Of a stretch of DNA of 64,000 bases, positions 8,834 through 17,659 are shown piece after piece (the first letter of the stretch is position 1; every line of letters begins with the position of its first letter). The notes under the pieces were generated by a model. It was not told the DNA's origin, searched no databases, and was given only the letters and a program-made list of their open reading frames with translations. Source of the stretch: an uncultured Bacteroidales bacterium (GTDB lineage: Bacteria > Bacteroidota > Bacteroidia > Bacteroidales > P3); the NCBI GenBank assembly GCA_900315935.1, contig ONBB01000003.1, positions 60,309 to 124,308 on the forward strand. Direction: 5' to 3'. The position numbers and the translations under genes are program-made.

Positions 8834-9658
8834 ATGCTGTCAATCATCATCTGTTCGCGCGACGGCCACCTGCCACAGGTGCAGGCGGAGAACATAGCCG
8901 CCACGGTGGGTTGCGAATATGAGCTGGTCGTTATCGACAACTCCGACAACCGATACACCCTCTTTTCGGCCTACAACGAAGGGGTGCGGCGCGCCAAAGG
9001 CGAGGTGCTCTGCTTCCGCCACGACGACATTATGCACCGCAGCGAGGGCTGGGGCCGTGTGGCAGTGGAGCTGTTGCAGGATGAAACCATCGGCCTCGTC
9101 GGCGTAGGCGGCTGCCATTTCCTGCCCTCGGCGCCGGCCTACTGGAGCCAGTCGCCCTACCTGTCCATCTACAATATCGACAACGACAACGGCACCCTGC
9201 GCGAGAAGGAGGTGAACTTCTACTACCGCGACGGCGTGGCCGACGTGGTGGCCGTGGACGGACAGCTGTTCTTCATTCCTAAACGCCTGTTTGAACAAAT
9301 CAGTTTCGACGAGCAGACCTACGAGGCGTGGCACGGCTACGACATGGACATCAGCATGCAGGTGCAGAGCCTCGGCCTGCGGGCGGTGGTTACACGCCGC
9401 ATGCTCAACGAGCACCGCTGGAGCGAAAGCAAGTGGAACGACCCCGCCACTATGGAGCCACTCTACCGCGCCACGGTGCGGTTCCACAATAAATGGCAGG
9501 CCAGCCTGCCGATAGCGCGCGGCATCGACAAGCCACAGTTCGAGCTGGACCAGCTGAATGAACTCTGGCGTGCCGCGGCAAACTACCAGAATATCCGCCG
9601 ATCCAAGCCCTACAAGCTGGGGCAGAAGCTGTTAAGCCCACTGAAAATACTCAAGTGA
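8834..9658 (+). CDS. GT2-like glycosyltransferase (Glyco_tranf_2_5 type)
   Basis: A 274-residue protein beginning LSIIICSRDG, then VVIDNSDNRYTLFSAYNEGV and CFRHDDIMH (about residues 65-73) as the probable metal site. The HDDI motif, the conserved VGVGG segment and DGQLFFIPKRLF are typical of the Glyco_tranf_2_5 group of GT-A enzymes. WHGYDMDISMQVQSLG (about residues 174-189) is the expected catalytic base region. The C-terminus has SKPYKLGQKLLSPLK. Its stop overlaps the GTG start of the next gene. Confidence 0.8.
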   Translation: MLSIIICSRDGHLPQVQAENIAATVGCEYELVVIDNSDNRYTLFSAYNEGVRRAKGEVLCFRHDDIMHRSEGWGRVAVELLQDETIGLVGVGGCHFLPSAPAYWSQSPYLSIYNIDNDNGTLREKEVNFYYRDGVADVVAVDGQLFFIPKRLFEQISFDEQTYEAWHGYDMDISMQVQSLGLRAVVTRRMLNEHRWSESKWNDPATMEPLYRATVRFHNKWQASLPIARGIDKPQFELDQLNELWRAAANYQNIRRSKPYKLGQKLLSPLKILK

Positions 9659-10557
9659 TTTCAGTCATTGTACCCAACTACAACCATGCACCCTACCTGC
9701 AGCAGCGGATAGAGAGCATCCTGGGCCAGACCTATACGGACCTGGAACTGATACTGTTGGACGACTGCTCGACCGACGACAGCCGTGAAGTGATGGAGCA
9801 ATACCGCCAGCACCCCAAGGTGAGCCACATAATATATAATGAGAAGAACGGCGGCATCCCCTTCCGACAGTGGGACAAGGGCATCGAACTGGCCCGCGGC
9901 GAGTGGGTGTGGGTGGCGGAGAGCGACGACTACTGCGAACCCAACTTCCTGGAATGCCTCCTGAATGCCACCGTCAACGTGCCCGACTGCACGCTGGCAT
10001 TCACCACCACCTGCTGGGTAAGCGAAGGCGGCGAGCGACTGTTCCACAACGGAAACAGCAACAAGACAACGGTATACGACAGCCACGACTTCGTCAAACA
10101 CAAGATGGCCTGCGCCAATGGCATTGCCAATGTCAGCGAGTGCATCTTCCGCCGTAGTGCCTATCGCCCCTCCGAGACAGCACGTTACGAACACATGCAC
10201 CTCTGCGGCGACTGGTTTTTTTATATCCTTCTGGCCGAGAGCGGCAGGGTGGTCATGGCGGAAACCCCGCTGAACTACTACCGCCAGCATGCCAGCAACG
10301 TGTCGAATACAGCCGAAAACCAGGGACTTACCTTCCTGGAGGGCACCGAGGTGCTGGACTATATGGTGGCGAACTGCGGCCTGAAACGGGGCGACTACGC
10401 CAAGGGCTGGGGCAAACTGTGGGCCACCTACAAACGGCAGTACAAGTACACCCCTGATGTGCAAAAGGCCGTCCGCAAGCGGTTGGCAACCAAATACCCC
10501 GAGATATACGCTTACTATCTGATATACAGAGCAAAGCATCTTTTGACAAAAAACTGA
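9655..10557 (+). CDS. GT2 glycosyltransferase
   Basis: A 300-residue GT2 enzyme: ISVIVPNYNHAPYLQQRIES, LDDCSTDDS, GGIPFRQWDKGIELARGEWVW-type spacing, and AESDDYCEPN (about residues 89-98). The SDDYCEP site is common in Bacteroidota capsule clusters. GTG at 9655 is the start, overlapping the upstream stop by GTGA; no ATG lies near the first strand. The stop is followed by 112 nt containing an R1 repeat, which closes this cassette. Confidence 0.87.
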   Translation: MISVIVPNYNHAPYLQQRIESILGQTYTDLELILLDDCSTDDSREVMEQYRQHPKVSHIIYNEKNGGIPFRQWDKGIELARGEWVWVAESDDYCEPNFLECLLNATVNVPDCTLAFTTTCWVSEGGERLFHNGNSNKTTVYDSHDFVKHKMACANGIANVSECIFRRSAYRPSETARYEHMHLCGDWFFYILLAESGRVVMAETPLNYYRQHASNVSNTAENQGLTFLEGTEVLDYMVANCGLKRGDYAKGWGKLWATYKRQYKYTPDVQKAVRKRLATKYPEIYAYYLIYRAKHLLTKN

Positions 10558-10621
10558 GAATTTTTGGGAAAACCAGGGAAAATAGCGCCTACACAACAAG
10601 CTGATTCTCTGTGCATAAGAA

Positions 10622-10651
10622 GCACCCTCTTCTTCCCCTCTTCTTCCTCTC
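10622..10651 (-). repeat. R1 intergenic element, copy a
   Basis: On the minus strand the core reads as two 11-nt units of GGAAGAAGAGG followed by GGTGC. Flanking bases resemble those beside the copy at 45847: a TTCTTAT-like run, AATCA and a TTTTCCC segment. It sits between the GT2 stop at 10557 and the next ATG at 10670. Confidence 0.8.
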
Positions 10652-10669
10652 TTAGGCAATAATAACACC

Positions 10670-11686
10670 ATGGCAAAGGTAACGGTTCTGATGCCGACAT
10701 ACAATGTCGAAAAGTACGTCCGCGAGGCTATCGAAAGTGTCCTGCGGCAGACATACTCCGACTTCGAACTGCTGGTGATGGACGACTGCTCGACCGACGG
10801 CACGCTCGACGTGGTGCGCACCATCGATGACCCGCGCATCCGTATCGAGCGCAACCACAGCAACTTGGGTCTTGCCGACAACCTCAACCGCGGCCTCAGC
10901 CTCATCACTACCGAGCTGGTGGCACGCATGGACGGCGACGACATCGCGGAGCCCTTCTGGCTCGAGCGCGAGGTGGAAGTGCTTGACAATCACCCCGAAA
11001 TAGGCATCGTCAGCGGCGGCTTCGAGCGCTTCGGCACGCAGCAGTCGCTCGTGCGCTTTCCCGAACGGCACGAGGACGGGCTGGCCAACATGCTGTTCGA
11101 GTGCACGGTCATCGTGCCCACCTACCGCATGACCCTTTACCGCGACCACGGCCTTCGCTACAGCTCCGAGGCATTCCCAGCCGAGGACTACCGCTTCTGG
11201 GCTGAATGCCTGCGTGTTACAAAGTTATATAACATTCAGGAAACCCTCTTCCACTACCGCATGCACCCCACGCAAATATGCACCGAAAAGCGCGTGGTGC
11301 AGCAGGAGAAGGTGGCGCAGGTAAGGCGCTATATGCTTGAGTGGCTGAGCGATAGGTTCAGCGAGGAGGAGAAGCGGTACTACGTTCAGCAGTTCACACG
11401 TAAAGAAATAGATACGCGCGCGGACTTGATGCAGCGTAAAGCATTCGCGCAGAAGATGATAGATGCGAACCGCAGCGTAGGCCACTTCAAAGAGGCCGCC
11501 CTGCGCCGCCGGCTGGACAAGCACCTGACACTGAGTCTATACGACACCGTCGTGAACCGCTATTTCGCTGACGGATACACCATTGGCAGATACATAAAGT
11601 ACCTCCGCAGCGGCCTCGCCCTGAAGACCGGCCGCAAATACGAAACCAAATTCCTGCTGAAGAGCCTGCTGGGTAAAAGGGTATGA
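10670..11686 (+). CDS. GT2 glycosyltransferase
   Basis: A 338-residue family 2 transferase: VTVLMPTYNVEKYVREAIES, MDDCSTDGT, LGLADNLNRGL and ARMDGDDIAEP (about residues 83-93). This MDGDD class is common among capsule enzymes with galactose, glucose or rhamnose donors; the specificity is not predictable. PAEDYRFWAE (about residue 171) is the catalytic base region. The C-terminal 100 residues are basic and helical and may attach to the membrane. The stop overlaps the deacetylase start by ATGA. The R1 repeat forms the leader. Confidence 0.88.
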   Translation: MAKVTVLMPTYNVEKYVREAIESVLRQTYSDFELLVMDDCSTDGTLDVVRTIDDPRIRIERNHSNLGLADNLNRGLSLITTELVARMDGDDIAEPFWLEREVEVLDNHPEIGIVSGGFERFGTQQSLVRFPERHEDGLANMLFECTVIVPTYRMTLYRDHGLRYSSEAFPAEDYRFWAECLRVTKLYNIQETLFHYRMHPTQICTEKRVVQQEKVAQVRRYMLEWLSDRFSEEEKRYYVQQFTRKEIDTRADLMQRKAFAQKMIDANRSVGHFKEAALRRRLDKHLTLSLYDTVVNRYFADGYTIGRYIKYLRSGLALKTGRKYETKFLLKSLLGKRV

Positions 11687-12372
11687 TTTTCAATCGCATA
11701 CACCGAAAAATATACAAACTGACCCACCCTGTGGAGGGTGAGATATGGATGTTGCACCGTGTGGCGGAGGAGCGCAGCCGAGACCTCGAACAGCGCGAGC
11801 TGGAGGTAACGCCCGTGTGGCTAGAGGCGGAGATAAACGACTACAAACAAAAGGGTTACCGATTCGTATCGCTGGACGAGCTGCCCTGCCGCGGGCCGTG
11901 GGTGGTCATCACCTTCGACGACGGCTACCGCGACAACTACACGCTGGCCTACCCGATGCTGAAACGCCTCGGCGTGCCGTTCACCATATACATCACCACC
12001 GCACTGATAGACAACCAGATGGAGGCGTGGTGGTACCCAGGCCAGTCGCTGGGGATGAGCCGCGAGGAACTGCACGCACTGGCCGCCGAACCCCTCTGCA
12101 CCTTGGGTGCCCACACGGTACACCACCCCAAGCTCGACACGCTGACCCGAGAACAGCAACAGGCTGAAATAGCGCAATCCAAGCAACAACTTGAAGAGAT
12201 AATCGGGCGCGAGGTAAAGCATTTCTCCTTCCCCCACGGGGCACACAATCAGGACACCATTGACATCTGCAAGGCATTGGGATTTAACACGATTGTGAAA
12301 TCATGGGGCGGCCCCCTGCGACGCGGCGAATGGCCGGCAGTGCTGCCCCGAATCGACAAACAACAGCCATGA
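11683..12372 (+). CDS. NodB-type polysaccharide deacetylase
   Basis: A 229-residue carbohydrate esterase family 4 protein. TFDDGYRDN (about residues 73-81) supplies the catalytic Asp and one metal-binding Asp; HTVHHPKL (about residues 144-151) supplies the two metal-binding His; FSFPHGAHN (about residues 179-187) corresponds to motif 3. Residues 1-60 carry a basic N-terminus without a signal peptide, so it likely acts on a cytoplasmic lipid-linked sugar by removing an acetyl group. Both its start and its stop are ATGA overlaps with neighbours, implying tight translational coupling. Confidence 0.85.
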   Translation: MIFNRIHRKIYKLTHPVEGEIWMLHRVAEERSRDLEQRELEVTPVWLEAEINDYKQKGYRFVSLDELPCRGPWVVITFDDGYRDNYTLAYPMLKRLGVPFTIYITTALIDNQMEAWWYPGQSLGMSREELHALAAEPLCTLGAHTVHHPKLDTLTREQQQAEIAQSKQQLEEIIGREVKHFSFPHGAHNQDTIDICKALGFNTIVKSWGGPLRRGEWPAVLPRIDKQQP

Positions 12373-13148
12373 ACAAAACCGAAAGAATCAAGATATACAC
12401 ACGGTCGATGAACCGTGTACTCTACCATAAGTCGATGGCACTCTGCACGTTGCCATTTCCGAAGGAGCGACTGGTGGGCACCACGGCCGACGGCTACCTG
12501 ATGCAGGTAATCAACGACCCCGAGGCCGACTGGGCCGTCAACATCGACGAGGACGCCTTTATTTCCGACATCGAGGCACTCAAAAGGCTACTCGACTACT
12601 GCCAGCAGAACGGATACGAGAACTGCGGCATGCCCGACGGCGGCGTGGTGCACCTGCGCGACGCCAACCCCTTGGTAACCAATCCATACTTCAACATATT
12701 CAACACCAGGACATTGCGCGAGAAGATAAGCAGTCTGGATCTCAATGAGCAGCCACGCGAAGAGTGCTTCACGCAGAGGGAGCTGCTGGTGGACGACCAC
12801 AACTTCGGCAATGTGGGCGAAGAGCCTTACTATCCGCTGCTTATCTGGATGGGCAACCACTGCAAGACACTCTACCTCAACGCCACCACGCACCCCGATG
12901 GCGAGTCGACAATACTGCAGAACCATCTGGGCGAACCTTTCTTGATACATACCTGGTACTCACGCTGCTACAACAACGACCGCTTCCACACGCGGCGCAT
13001 CAACCGCGCCTTCAAAGAGGCCCTCGCCAAACAGGGCGGCCAGTACAGCAGCCCGATGGCCGACAGAATGGAATGCGCCATTACCCGGACACGCAACGCA
13101 CTGATGAAGTGCCTGGTAGCAACAAAAAAGACTATCACAAGACGATGA
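12369..13148 (+). CDS. uncharacterised protein, possible GT-A glycosyltransferase
   Basis: A 259-residue protein I do not recognise. DWAVNIDEDAFISD (about residues 55-68) looks like a metal-binding DxD strand, and GYENCGMPDGG followed by FNIFNT resembles the conserved core of nucleotide-sugar transferases. There is no signal peptide or membrane segment. It sits between a NodB deacetylase (ATGA overlap) and a GT14-like gene (ATGA overlap), so a role in assembling the same oligosaccharide is likely. It could instead be a sugar-modifying enzyme. The ATG at 12369 is supported by the overlap. Confidence 0.6.
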   Translation: MNKTERIKIYTRSMNRVLYHKSMALCTLPFPKERLVGTTADGYLMQVINDPEADWAVNIDEDAFISDIEALKRLLDYCQQNGYENCGMPDGGVVHLRDANPLVTNPYFNIFNTRTLREKISSLDLNEQPREECFTQRELLVDDHNFGNVGEEPYYPLLIWMGNHCKTLYLNATTHPDGESTILQNHLGEPFLIHTWYSRCYNNDRFHTRRINRAFKEALAKQGGQYSSPMADRMECAITRTRNALMKCLVATKKTITRR

Positions 13149-13990
13149 GACAGGGGCTGCTGGTTACCGCCTACCACGACATGAAACAGTTGGAGCGCCT
13201 GTTGAGACGCTTCGATGCTGACTTCGAGGTGTTTGTGCACCTGGACAAGAAGTGCCGCGAAGACATTTCGGCACTGACGGCGCGGCCGCACACACACCTA
13301 TACCAGCGCTACAGCGTGGAGTGGGGAGACTATAACCACCTGAAAGCCATCATCATGCTGATGGAAGAAGCCTATGCACAGAGCGACCTCGAATACTTCC
13401 ACCTTATCACCGGCAGCGACTATCCAGCCCTGCCGCTGGCACAATTCAAGGCATTCTGCGAGCAGCACAAGGCAGACAACTACCTGGAACACTTCGCATT
13501 GCCACACGACGACTGGGGATCGGAGGGCGGACTGAACCGCATCCAATACTGGTGGCTGCGCCCCAACGCCCACCGCACCGCCGGCGCCTGGCTGACACGC
13601 AAACTGAACAGCCTGCAACGGAGGCTGGATCTGACACGCAGTTTCAACCACTTTGGCGGAAAACTCTACGGAGGCGGCACCTATTGGAGCATGAGCCGCA
13701 AGGCCATCGGCGTGGCACTGGACTATATGCAACGGCACCCCGACTACCTGCGCCGCTTCCGACACACGAGCATCGCCGAGGAAATTTGCCTGCCAACGCT
13801 ATGGTGCAACAGCGACATCCAGCTGACGAACAACCACATGCGCTACATAGACTGGGGCACTGACGGCGCCAATCCACAGGTGCTGACCGAGAAGGACTTC
13901 GACAAAATAAAGTCTTCCGGCGCATTATTCGCACGGAAAATGGAGCGTGGAACCTCGGACAAACTGCTACAAATGATTGACAACCAATGA
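13145..13990 (+). CDS. GT14-like (Branch family) N-acetylglucosaminyl/xylosyl-type transferase
   Basis: A 281-residue protein with the Branch-domain signatures: VTAYHDMKQLERLLRRFD at the N-terminus, VFVHLDKK (about residues 27-34), YFHLITGSDYPALPL (about residues 82-96) and GGGTYWSMSRKA (about residues 175-186) with a later EEICLPTL. Family members transfer GlcNAc, xylose or related sugars to make branches. No membrane segment is visible, as is usual for bacterial members. Both ends overlap neighbours by ATGA. The exact sugar is unknown. Confidence 0.82.
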   Translation: MRQGLLVTAYHDMKQLERLLRRFDADFEVFVHLDKKCREDISALTARPHTHLYQRYSVEWGDYNHLKAIIMLMEEAYAQSDLEYFHLITGSDYPALPLAQFKAFCEQHKADNYLEHFALPHDDWGSEGGLNRIQYWWLRPNAHRTAGAWLTRKLNSLQRRLDLTRSFNHFGGKLYGGGTYWSMSRKAIGVALDYMQRHPDYLRRFRHTSIAEEICLPTLWCNSDIQLTNNHMRYIDWGTDGANPQVLTEKDFDKIKSSGALFARKMERGTSDKLLQMIDNQ

Positions 13991-14829
13991 AACAGCGAGT
14001 AGCCATCGTAATACCCATCATAGCCCCGAGCGTGAAAGGCGACGAGCTGCAATCGCTGCGCCAATGCCTCAACACGCTGGGCAAGAGGGATATATACTAC
14101 CTGTGCAGCAACGAACTGGACACCACCCTCTACGAACGCCTGAACAATGAGGCAGGGGTGCCCTTCCGCAAGAGGACTTTCGGCGGCGAATGGTTCAACG
14201 GCGTAAACGCCTACAACAGGCTCTGCTTCAGCTCTATGCTCTACGAAACCTTCGCCGAATACGAATATATGCTCATCTACCAGCTGGACGCCTACGTGTT
14301 TGAGGACCGGCTGGACGAGTGGTGCCAGCGGGGCTACGACTATGTGGGCGGCCCCTGGCTGTGCCACTGGAGCCGCGAAGTGGAGAACCTGGACCACTGG
14401 GAGGTGGGCAACGGAGGCTTCAGCCTGCGGAAAGTCGACACCTTCCTGCGGGTGCTGACCAGCCCGCGCCTGCTGCGCAAGCCGCTAAAAGGCACCGGAC
14501 GGCTGGCCAAGGAGAACCGCAAGCGACTGAACAGCAACCCACTGCTTATCGTATGGATGGCCTTCCGCGCACTGACAGGCTACCACAACACGCTGAACTA
14601 CCTCATCAGCCGCAACTGCCAGGAGGACAAAGCCTTCGCGCAGTGCAAGTACAACCGCCTGATGCGGATTCCGACGGCCAAGGAGGCGCTGGGGTTCAGC
14701 TTCGACATGCGGCCGGCCACCTGCTACAAAATGAACGGCAACCGCCTGCCGATGGGCTGCCACATGTGGTTCAAATATGACAACGAAACCTTCTGGTACC
14801 CCCAAATCTACCCGAACACAAACAGCTGA
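13987..14829 (+). CDS. DUF5672 family protein, putative glycosyltransferase
   Basis: A 280-residue protein of the DUF5672 type. Diagnostic segments are YEYMLIYQLDAYVFEDRL (about residues 91-108), YDYVGGPW (about residues 116-123) and VGNGGFSLRKVD (about residues 139-150). YQLDAYVF takes the position of a DxD metal site. These proteins are found inside O-antigen and capsule clusters and are predicted GT-A transferases, though I know of no defined donor. It closes a five-gene overlapping run (10670-14829), followed by an R1 repeat. Confidence 0.78.
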   Translation: MKQRVAIVIPIIAPSVKGDELQSLRQCLNTLGKRDIYYLCSNELDTTLYERLNNEAGVPFRKRTFGGEWFNGVNAYNRLCFSSMLYETFAEYEYMLIYQLDAYVFEDRLDEWCQRGYDYVGGPWLCHWSREVENLDHWEVGNGGFSLRKVDTFLRVLTSPRLLRKPLKGTGRLAKENRKRLNSNPLLIVWMAFRALTGYHNTLNYLISRNCQEDKAFAQCKYNRLMRIPTAKEALGFSFDMRPATCYKMNGNRLPMGCHMWFKYDNETFWYPQIYPNTNS

Positions 14830-14846
14830 AAAAAAGCAATCTGAAA

Positions 14847-14877
14847 GCACCCTCTTCTTCCCCTCTTCTTCCTCTCT
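14847..14877 (-). repeat. R1 intergenic element, copy b
   Basis: Same 11-nt double unit as the copy at 10622 and in the same orientation, with GCACC and CTCTCT at its edges. It occupies nearly all of the 66-nt gap between two genes. Confidence 0.8.
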
Positions 14878-14895
14878 AAACCCTCGGAAAAGGAC

Positions 14896-15816
14896 ATGAA
14901 AAAATTCTCGATTGTAGTACCCATATACAACGTGGAGGCATACCTCGACGACTGCCTGCGAAGCCTGCAGGCGCAGACCTATACGGACTACGAAGTCATC
15001 TGCGTCAACGACGGCTCGACGGATGGCAGCCGCCGACTGCTGGCCGAGTGGGCCGGGCGCTATCCGCAGATGCGCATCGTGGACCGCGAAAACGGCGGCC
15101 TCAGCGCGGCGCGCAACAGCGGAACCGATGTGGCTGAAGGAGAATACATTGTGTATGTGGACAGCGACGACTGGGTGAGCACCGACATGCTGGAGAGACT
15201 GGCCTCGGCGGCCGATGGAGCCGATATGCTGTGCTACGCCTGCCAACGCACTGACAATCAAGCCCACGACACCCTTCCGGCGGAGGAAAGCCACGGATGG
15301 GACTACTACTGCCGCCACGCGCTGGAGGCACGCATCGTACCCTTCGTCTGCGTGTGGCAACGGGCCTACCGTCGAGAGTTCCTGGAAAAGAACCAGTTGC
15401 GTTTCCGCGAAGGCATCCTGCACGAGGACAACCAGTTCACGCCCCGCGCCTGCCTGGTGGCCGAACGCGTGAGGGTGCTGCCCGATGTACTATATTATTA
15501 CCGCGTGCGCGAAGGAAGCATCATGACCACCCGCGGGCTGCGCAGCAAGGAGAGTTTCGTGCTGATCGGCAACGAGCTCTCGGAGCTGTTTGGCAAAGTG
15601 GAAGGTATAAACAAAACCACCGTCTATCAGGCACTTACGCATATCTACCAAATGGCCTTCAGCGACAACACGGCCGAAGAGGACCGCCACCTGCTGAAGA
15701 TGTTGGACTGGACGGCCTACCGCCGCACAAGCCGCACCAAGGCAAGGCACCGCCGCAACTACCTGGCCTTGAGGATTTCTCCGAAACTGTTCCGCCTCAT
15801 CAATAGAATCAGATGA
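14896..15816 (+). CDS. GT2 glycosyltransferase
   Basis: A 306-residue enzyme: FSIVVPIYNVEAYLDDCLRS, VNDGSTDGS, GGLSAARNSG and YVDSDDWVSTD (about residues 91-101), the EpsJ/WbbL-like class with SDDW. HEDNQFTPRACL (about residue 175) carries the base. A basic C-terminal region (KARHRRNYLALR) may bind membrane lipid head groups. The start follows the R1 repeat by 18 nt and the stop overlaps the next ATG. Confidence 0.88.
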   Translation: MKKFSIVVPIYNVEAYLDDCLRSLQAQTYTDYEVICVNDGSTDGSRRLLAEWAGRYPQMRIVDRENGGLSAARNSGTDVAEGEYIVYVDSDDWVSTDMLERLASAADGADMLCYACQRTDNQAHDTLPAEESHGWDYYCRHALEARIVPFVCVWQRAYRREFLEKNQLRFREGILHEDNQFTPRACLVAERVRVLPDVLYYYRVREGSIMTTRGLRSKESFVLIGNELSELFGKVEGINKTTVYQALTHIYQMAFSDNTAEEDRHLLKMLDWTAYRRTSRTKARHRRNYLALRISPKLFRLINRIR

Positions 15817-16631
15817 AACTCGCCACCGTCGTTGTCGTATACAACCCCAAGCCCGAAGTGTTGACCAACATTGCAAGCTACGCCGCACAAAGCGATGTGC
15901 TGTATGTGTGGGACAATACACCTGGAGGAAGCCCTCTGCTGGAGCAACTTACGGTGGGCAGAGTGATGCATCACGAGCATAGGAACATGGGGCTACCCTA
16001 CCCATACAACCGCGCCATGGAAGCGGCACTGAATGAGGGTTGCACGCACCTTATGACCATGGATCAAGACTCTCGTTTCGAGGAATTTGAAAACTATTAT
16101 GACCAACTTGCAAAAAGCATCGACGAAAAGATAGCTATCTTCACGCCACCCATAAACCACGACCGAAACTCCTGCGGCGAACGGTATCAAAACTCCTGCC
16201 AGTCTGGCAGCGTGTACCCGTTGCACATCCTACAATCCGTCGGAGGCTTCCGCGAGGATCTTTTCATCGGCATGGTCGACGCTGAAATCAGCCTCAAAGT
16301 GCAGGAACGCGGATACAAAATCTATCAGCTGGTGGGCTGCAATCTGGTGCACGAGGTGGGATCGGGCCGCACGGTGCATTTCCTTGGGAAAAGCGTTGAA
16401 GTAACTGACTACAGTCCCCTGCGGCACTACTACGACAGCCGCAACCGCATACTCTTGTGGCACGAGTTCCCTTACGACGTAGACGCCCGCTACCGCCGCC
16501 AACTGCTGGTCAACCGGGTGAAACTGATATTCAAAATCGCACTGTTCGAGAAAGATAAATGGGCCAAAATCAAGGCCATCGTGAGGGGTACGGTGAATGG
16601 ATTGCGCAACAAAGTAACGCCTTATGAATAG
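15813..16631 (+). CDS. GT2 rhamnosyltransferase-like protein (RfbF class)
   Basis: A 272-residue protein beginning ATVVVVYNPKPEVLTNIASY, then VWDNTPGGS, NMGLPYPYNRAM and LMTMDQDSRFE (about residues 82-92). The DQDS site and the later FIGMVDAEISLKVQERGYKI region match the RfbF/rhamnosyltransferase subgroup of GT2. The ends YYDSRNRILL and RIxFK-like basic helix fit that subgroup too. The donor is probably dTDP-rhamnose, by family analogy only. It overlaps both neighbours (ATGA at 15813; 8 nt with 16624). Confidence 0.85.
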   Translation: MKLATVVVVYNPKPEVLTNIASYAAQSDVLYVWDNTPGGSPLLEQLTVGRVMHHEHRNMGLPYPYNRAMEAALNEGCTHLMTMDQDSRFEEFENYYDQLAKSIDEKIAIFTPPINHDRNSCGERYQNSCQSGSVYPLHILQSVGGFREDLFIGMVDAEISLKVQERGYKIYQLVGCNLVHEVGSGRTVHFLGKSVEVTDYSPLRHYYDSRNRILLWHEFPYDVDARYRRQLLVNRVKLIFKIALFEKDKWAKIKAIVRGTVNGLRNKVTPYE

Positions 16632-17574
16632 ATTCTCGGTAATCATGCCGCTCTACAACAAGGCGCCCTATGTGGGGAAGGCCGTGGAGAGCGTGCTGGC
16701 ACAGACCTGCGGCGAGTGGGAACTGGTGGTGGTGGACGACGGGTCGAAGGACGGCAGCGGCGACATCGTGCTGAAATACAACGACCCACGCATCCGACTG
16801 CACCGGCAGGAGAACGCCGGCGTGAGCGTGGCCCGCAACACCGGCGTGGCGATGGGCACGGCACCCTATGTCTGTTTCCTCGACGCCGACGACTGGTGGG
16901 AGCCCACCTTCCTCGCGGAGATGAGCGGACTGATTGACAGGCATCCCGACGCCGGCATCTACGGCACGGCCTATTACATGGTCAAGAACAGCCAGCAACG
17001 TCCGGCACCCATCGGCTTCGATGAGGGGTTCACCGAGGGCGAGATCAACTACTGCCAGGTGTACAGCCGCACACTGTGCATGCCGCTGTGGACCGGCGCG
17101 GTGTGCATGCCGAAGAGGGTCTTCGAGGCCGAAGGCGGCTTCAAGCCGGGCCTGAAGCTGGGCGAAGACTTTGTGCTGTGGGTGCATACGGCGCTGAAGC
17201 ACAAGGTAGTGATGCTCAACCGACAGTTGAGCAACTACAACCAGGACGTGGATATCACATGGCGCGGCACCCACCGCGTGCACCCGCCGGAGCACCACAT
17301 GCTGTGGCACGTGGACGACCTGGAACCCTACGAGCAGTCGAACCCCGACTACAAGTTGATGATAGACAGCCTGCGCACCTACAGCATGCAATTCTACATC
17401 ACCGACCGCCGCTACCGCAAGCAGGCGCGCGAGATGCTGAAAAAAGTGGACTGGAGCCGCCAGCCCAAACGGATGCAACGCCTGTACCGCATGCCGGCAT
17501 GGCTGATTACGGCGAGGTACCGCCTGATGACCCTCGGGTCGAAAATCAAGCAGCAAATCCTACACACCCACTAG
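16624..17574 (+). CDS. GT2 glycosyltransferase
   Basis: A 316-residue enzyme with FSVIMPLYNKAPYVGKAVES, VDDGSKDGS, NAGVSVARNTG and FLDADDWWEPTF (about residues 83-94). LGEDFVLWVHT (about residues 179-189) contains the base. The C-terminal third is rich in Arg/Lys-Tyr and probably peripheral to the membrane. The TAG stop (17572-17574) shares its last base with the first G tract of the R2 repeat, so the repeat abuts the coding region with no spacer. Confidence 0.88.
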   Translation: MNRFSVIMPLYNKAPYVGKAVESVLAQTCGEWELVVVDDGSKDGSGDIVLKYNDPRIRLHRQENAGVSVARNTGVAMGTAPYVCFLDADDWWEPTFLAEMSGLIDRHPDAGIYGTAYYMVKNSQQRPAPIGFDEGFTEGEINYCQVYSRTLCMPLWTGAVCMPKRVFEAEGGFKPGLKLGEDFVLWVHTALKHKVVMLNRQLSNYNQDVDITWRGTHRVHPPEHHMLWHVDDLEPYEQSNPDYKLMIDSLRTYSMQFYITDRRYRKQAREMLKKVDWSRQPKRMQRLYRMPAWLITARYRLMTLGSKIKQQILHTH

Positions 17575-17634
17575 GGGAATGGTAGGGGATCTCTAGGGGA
17601 ATACTTCGACTGTGGAAGGATATGGTAGCTTAAG
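17572..17634 (+). repeat. R2 intergenic element, copy b
   Basis: GGGG tracts begin at 17574, 17585 and 17596, 11 nt apart, followed by GAATACTTCGACTGTGGAAGGATATGGTAGC-type sequence (the shared half starts at GGAAGGATATGG, 17616). It is inverted relative to copy a at 7047; the two bracket a 10.4-kb segment. Only three G tracts are present here. Confidence 0.78.
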
Positions 17635-17659
17635 TAACCCTTACCAGGAAAAAAGATAC

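Noticed and set aside
17612-17659. Extended start of the transferase at 17660
   Set aside because: The extra 16 codons are read from the R2 repeat.
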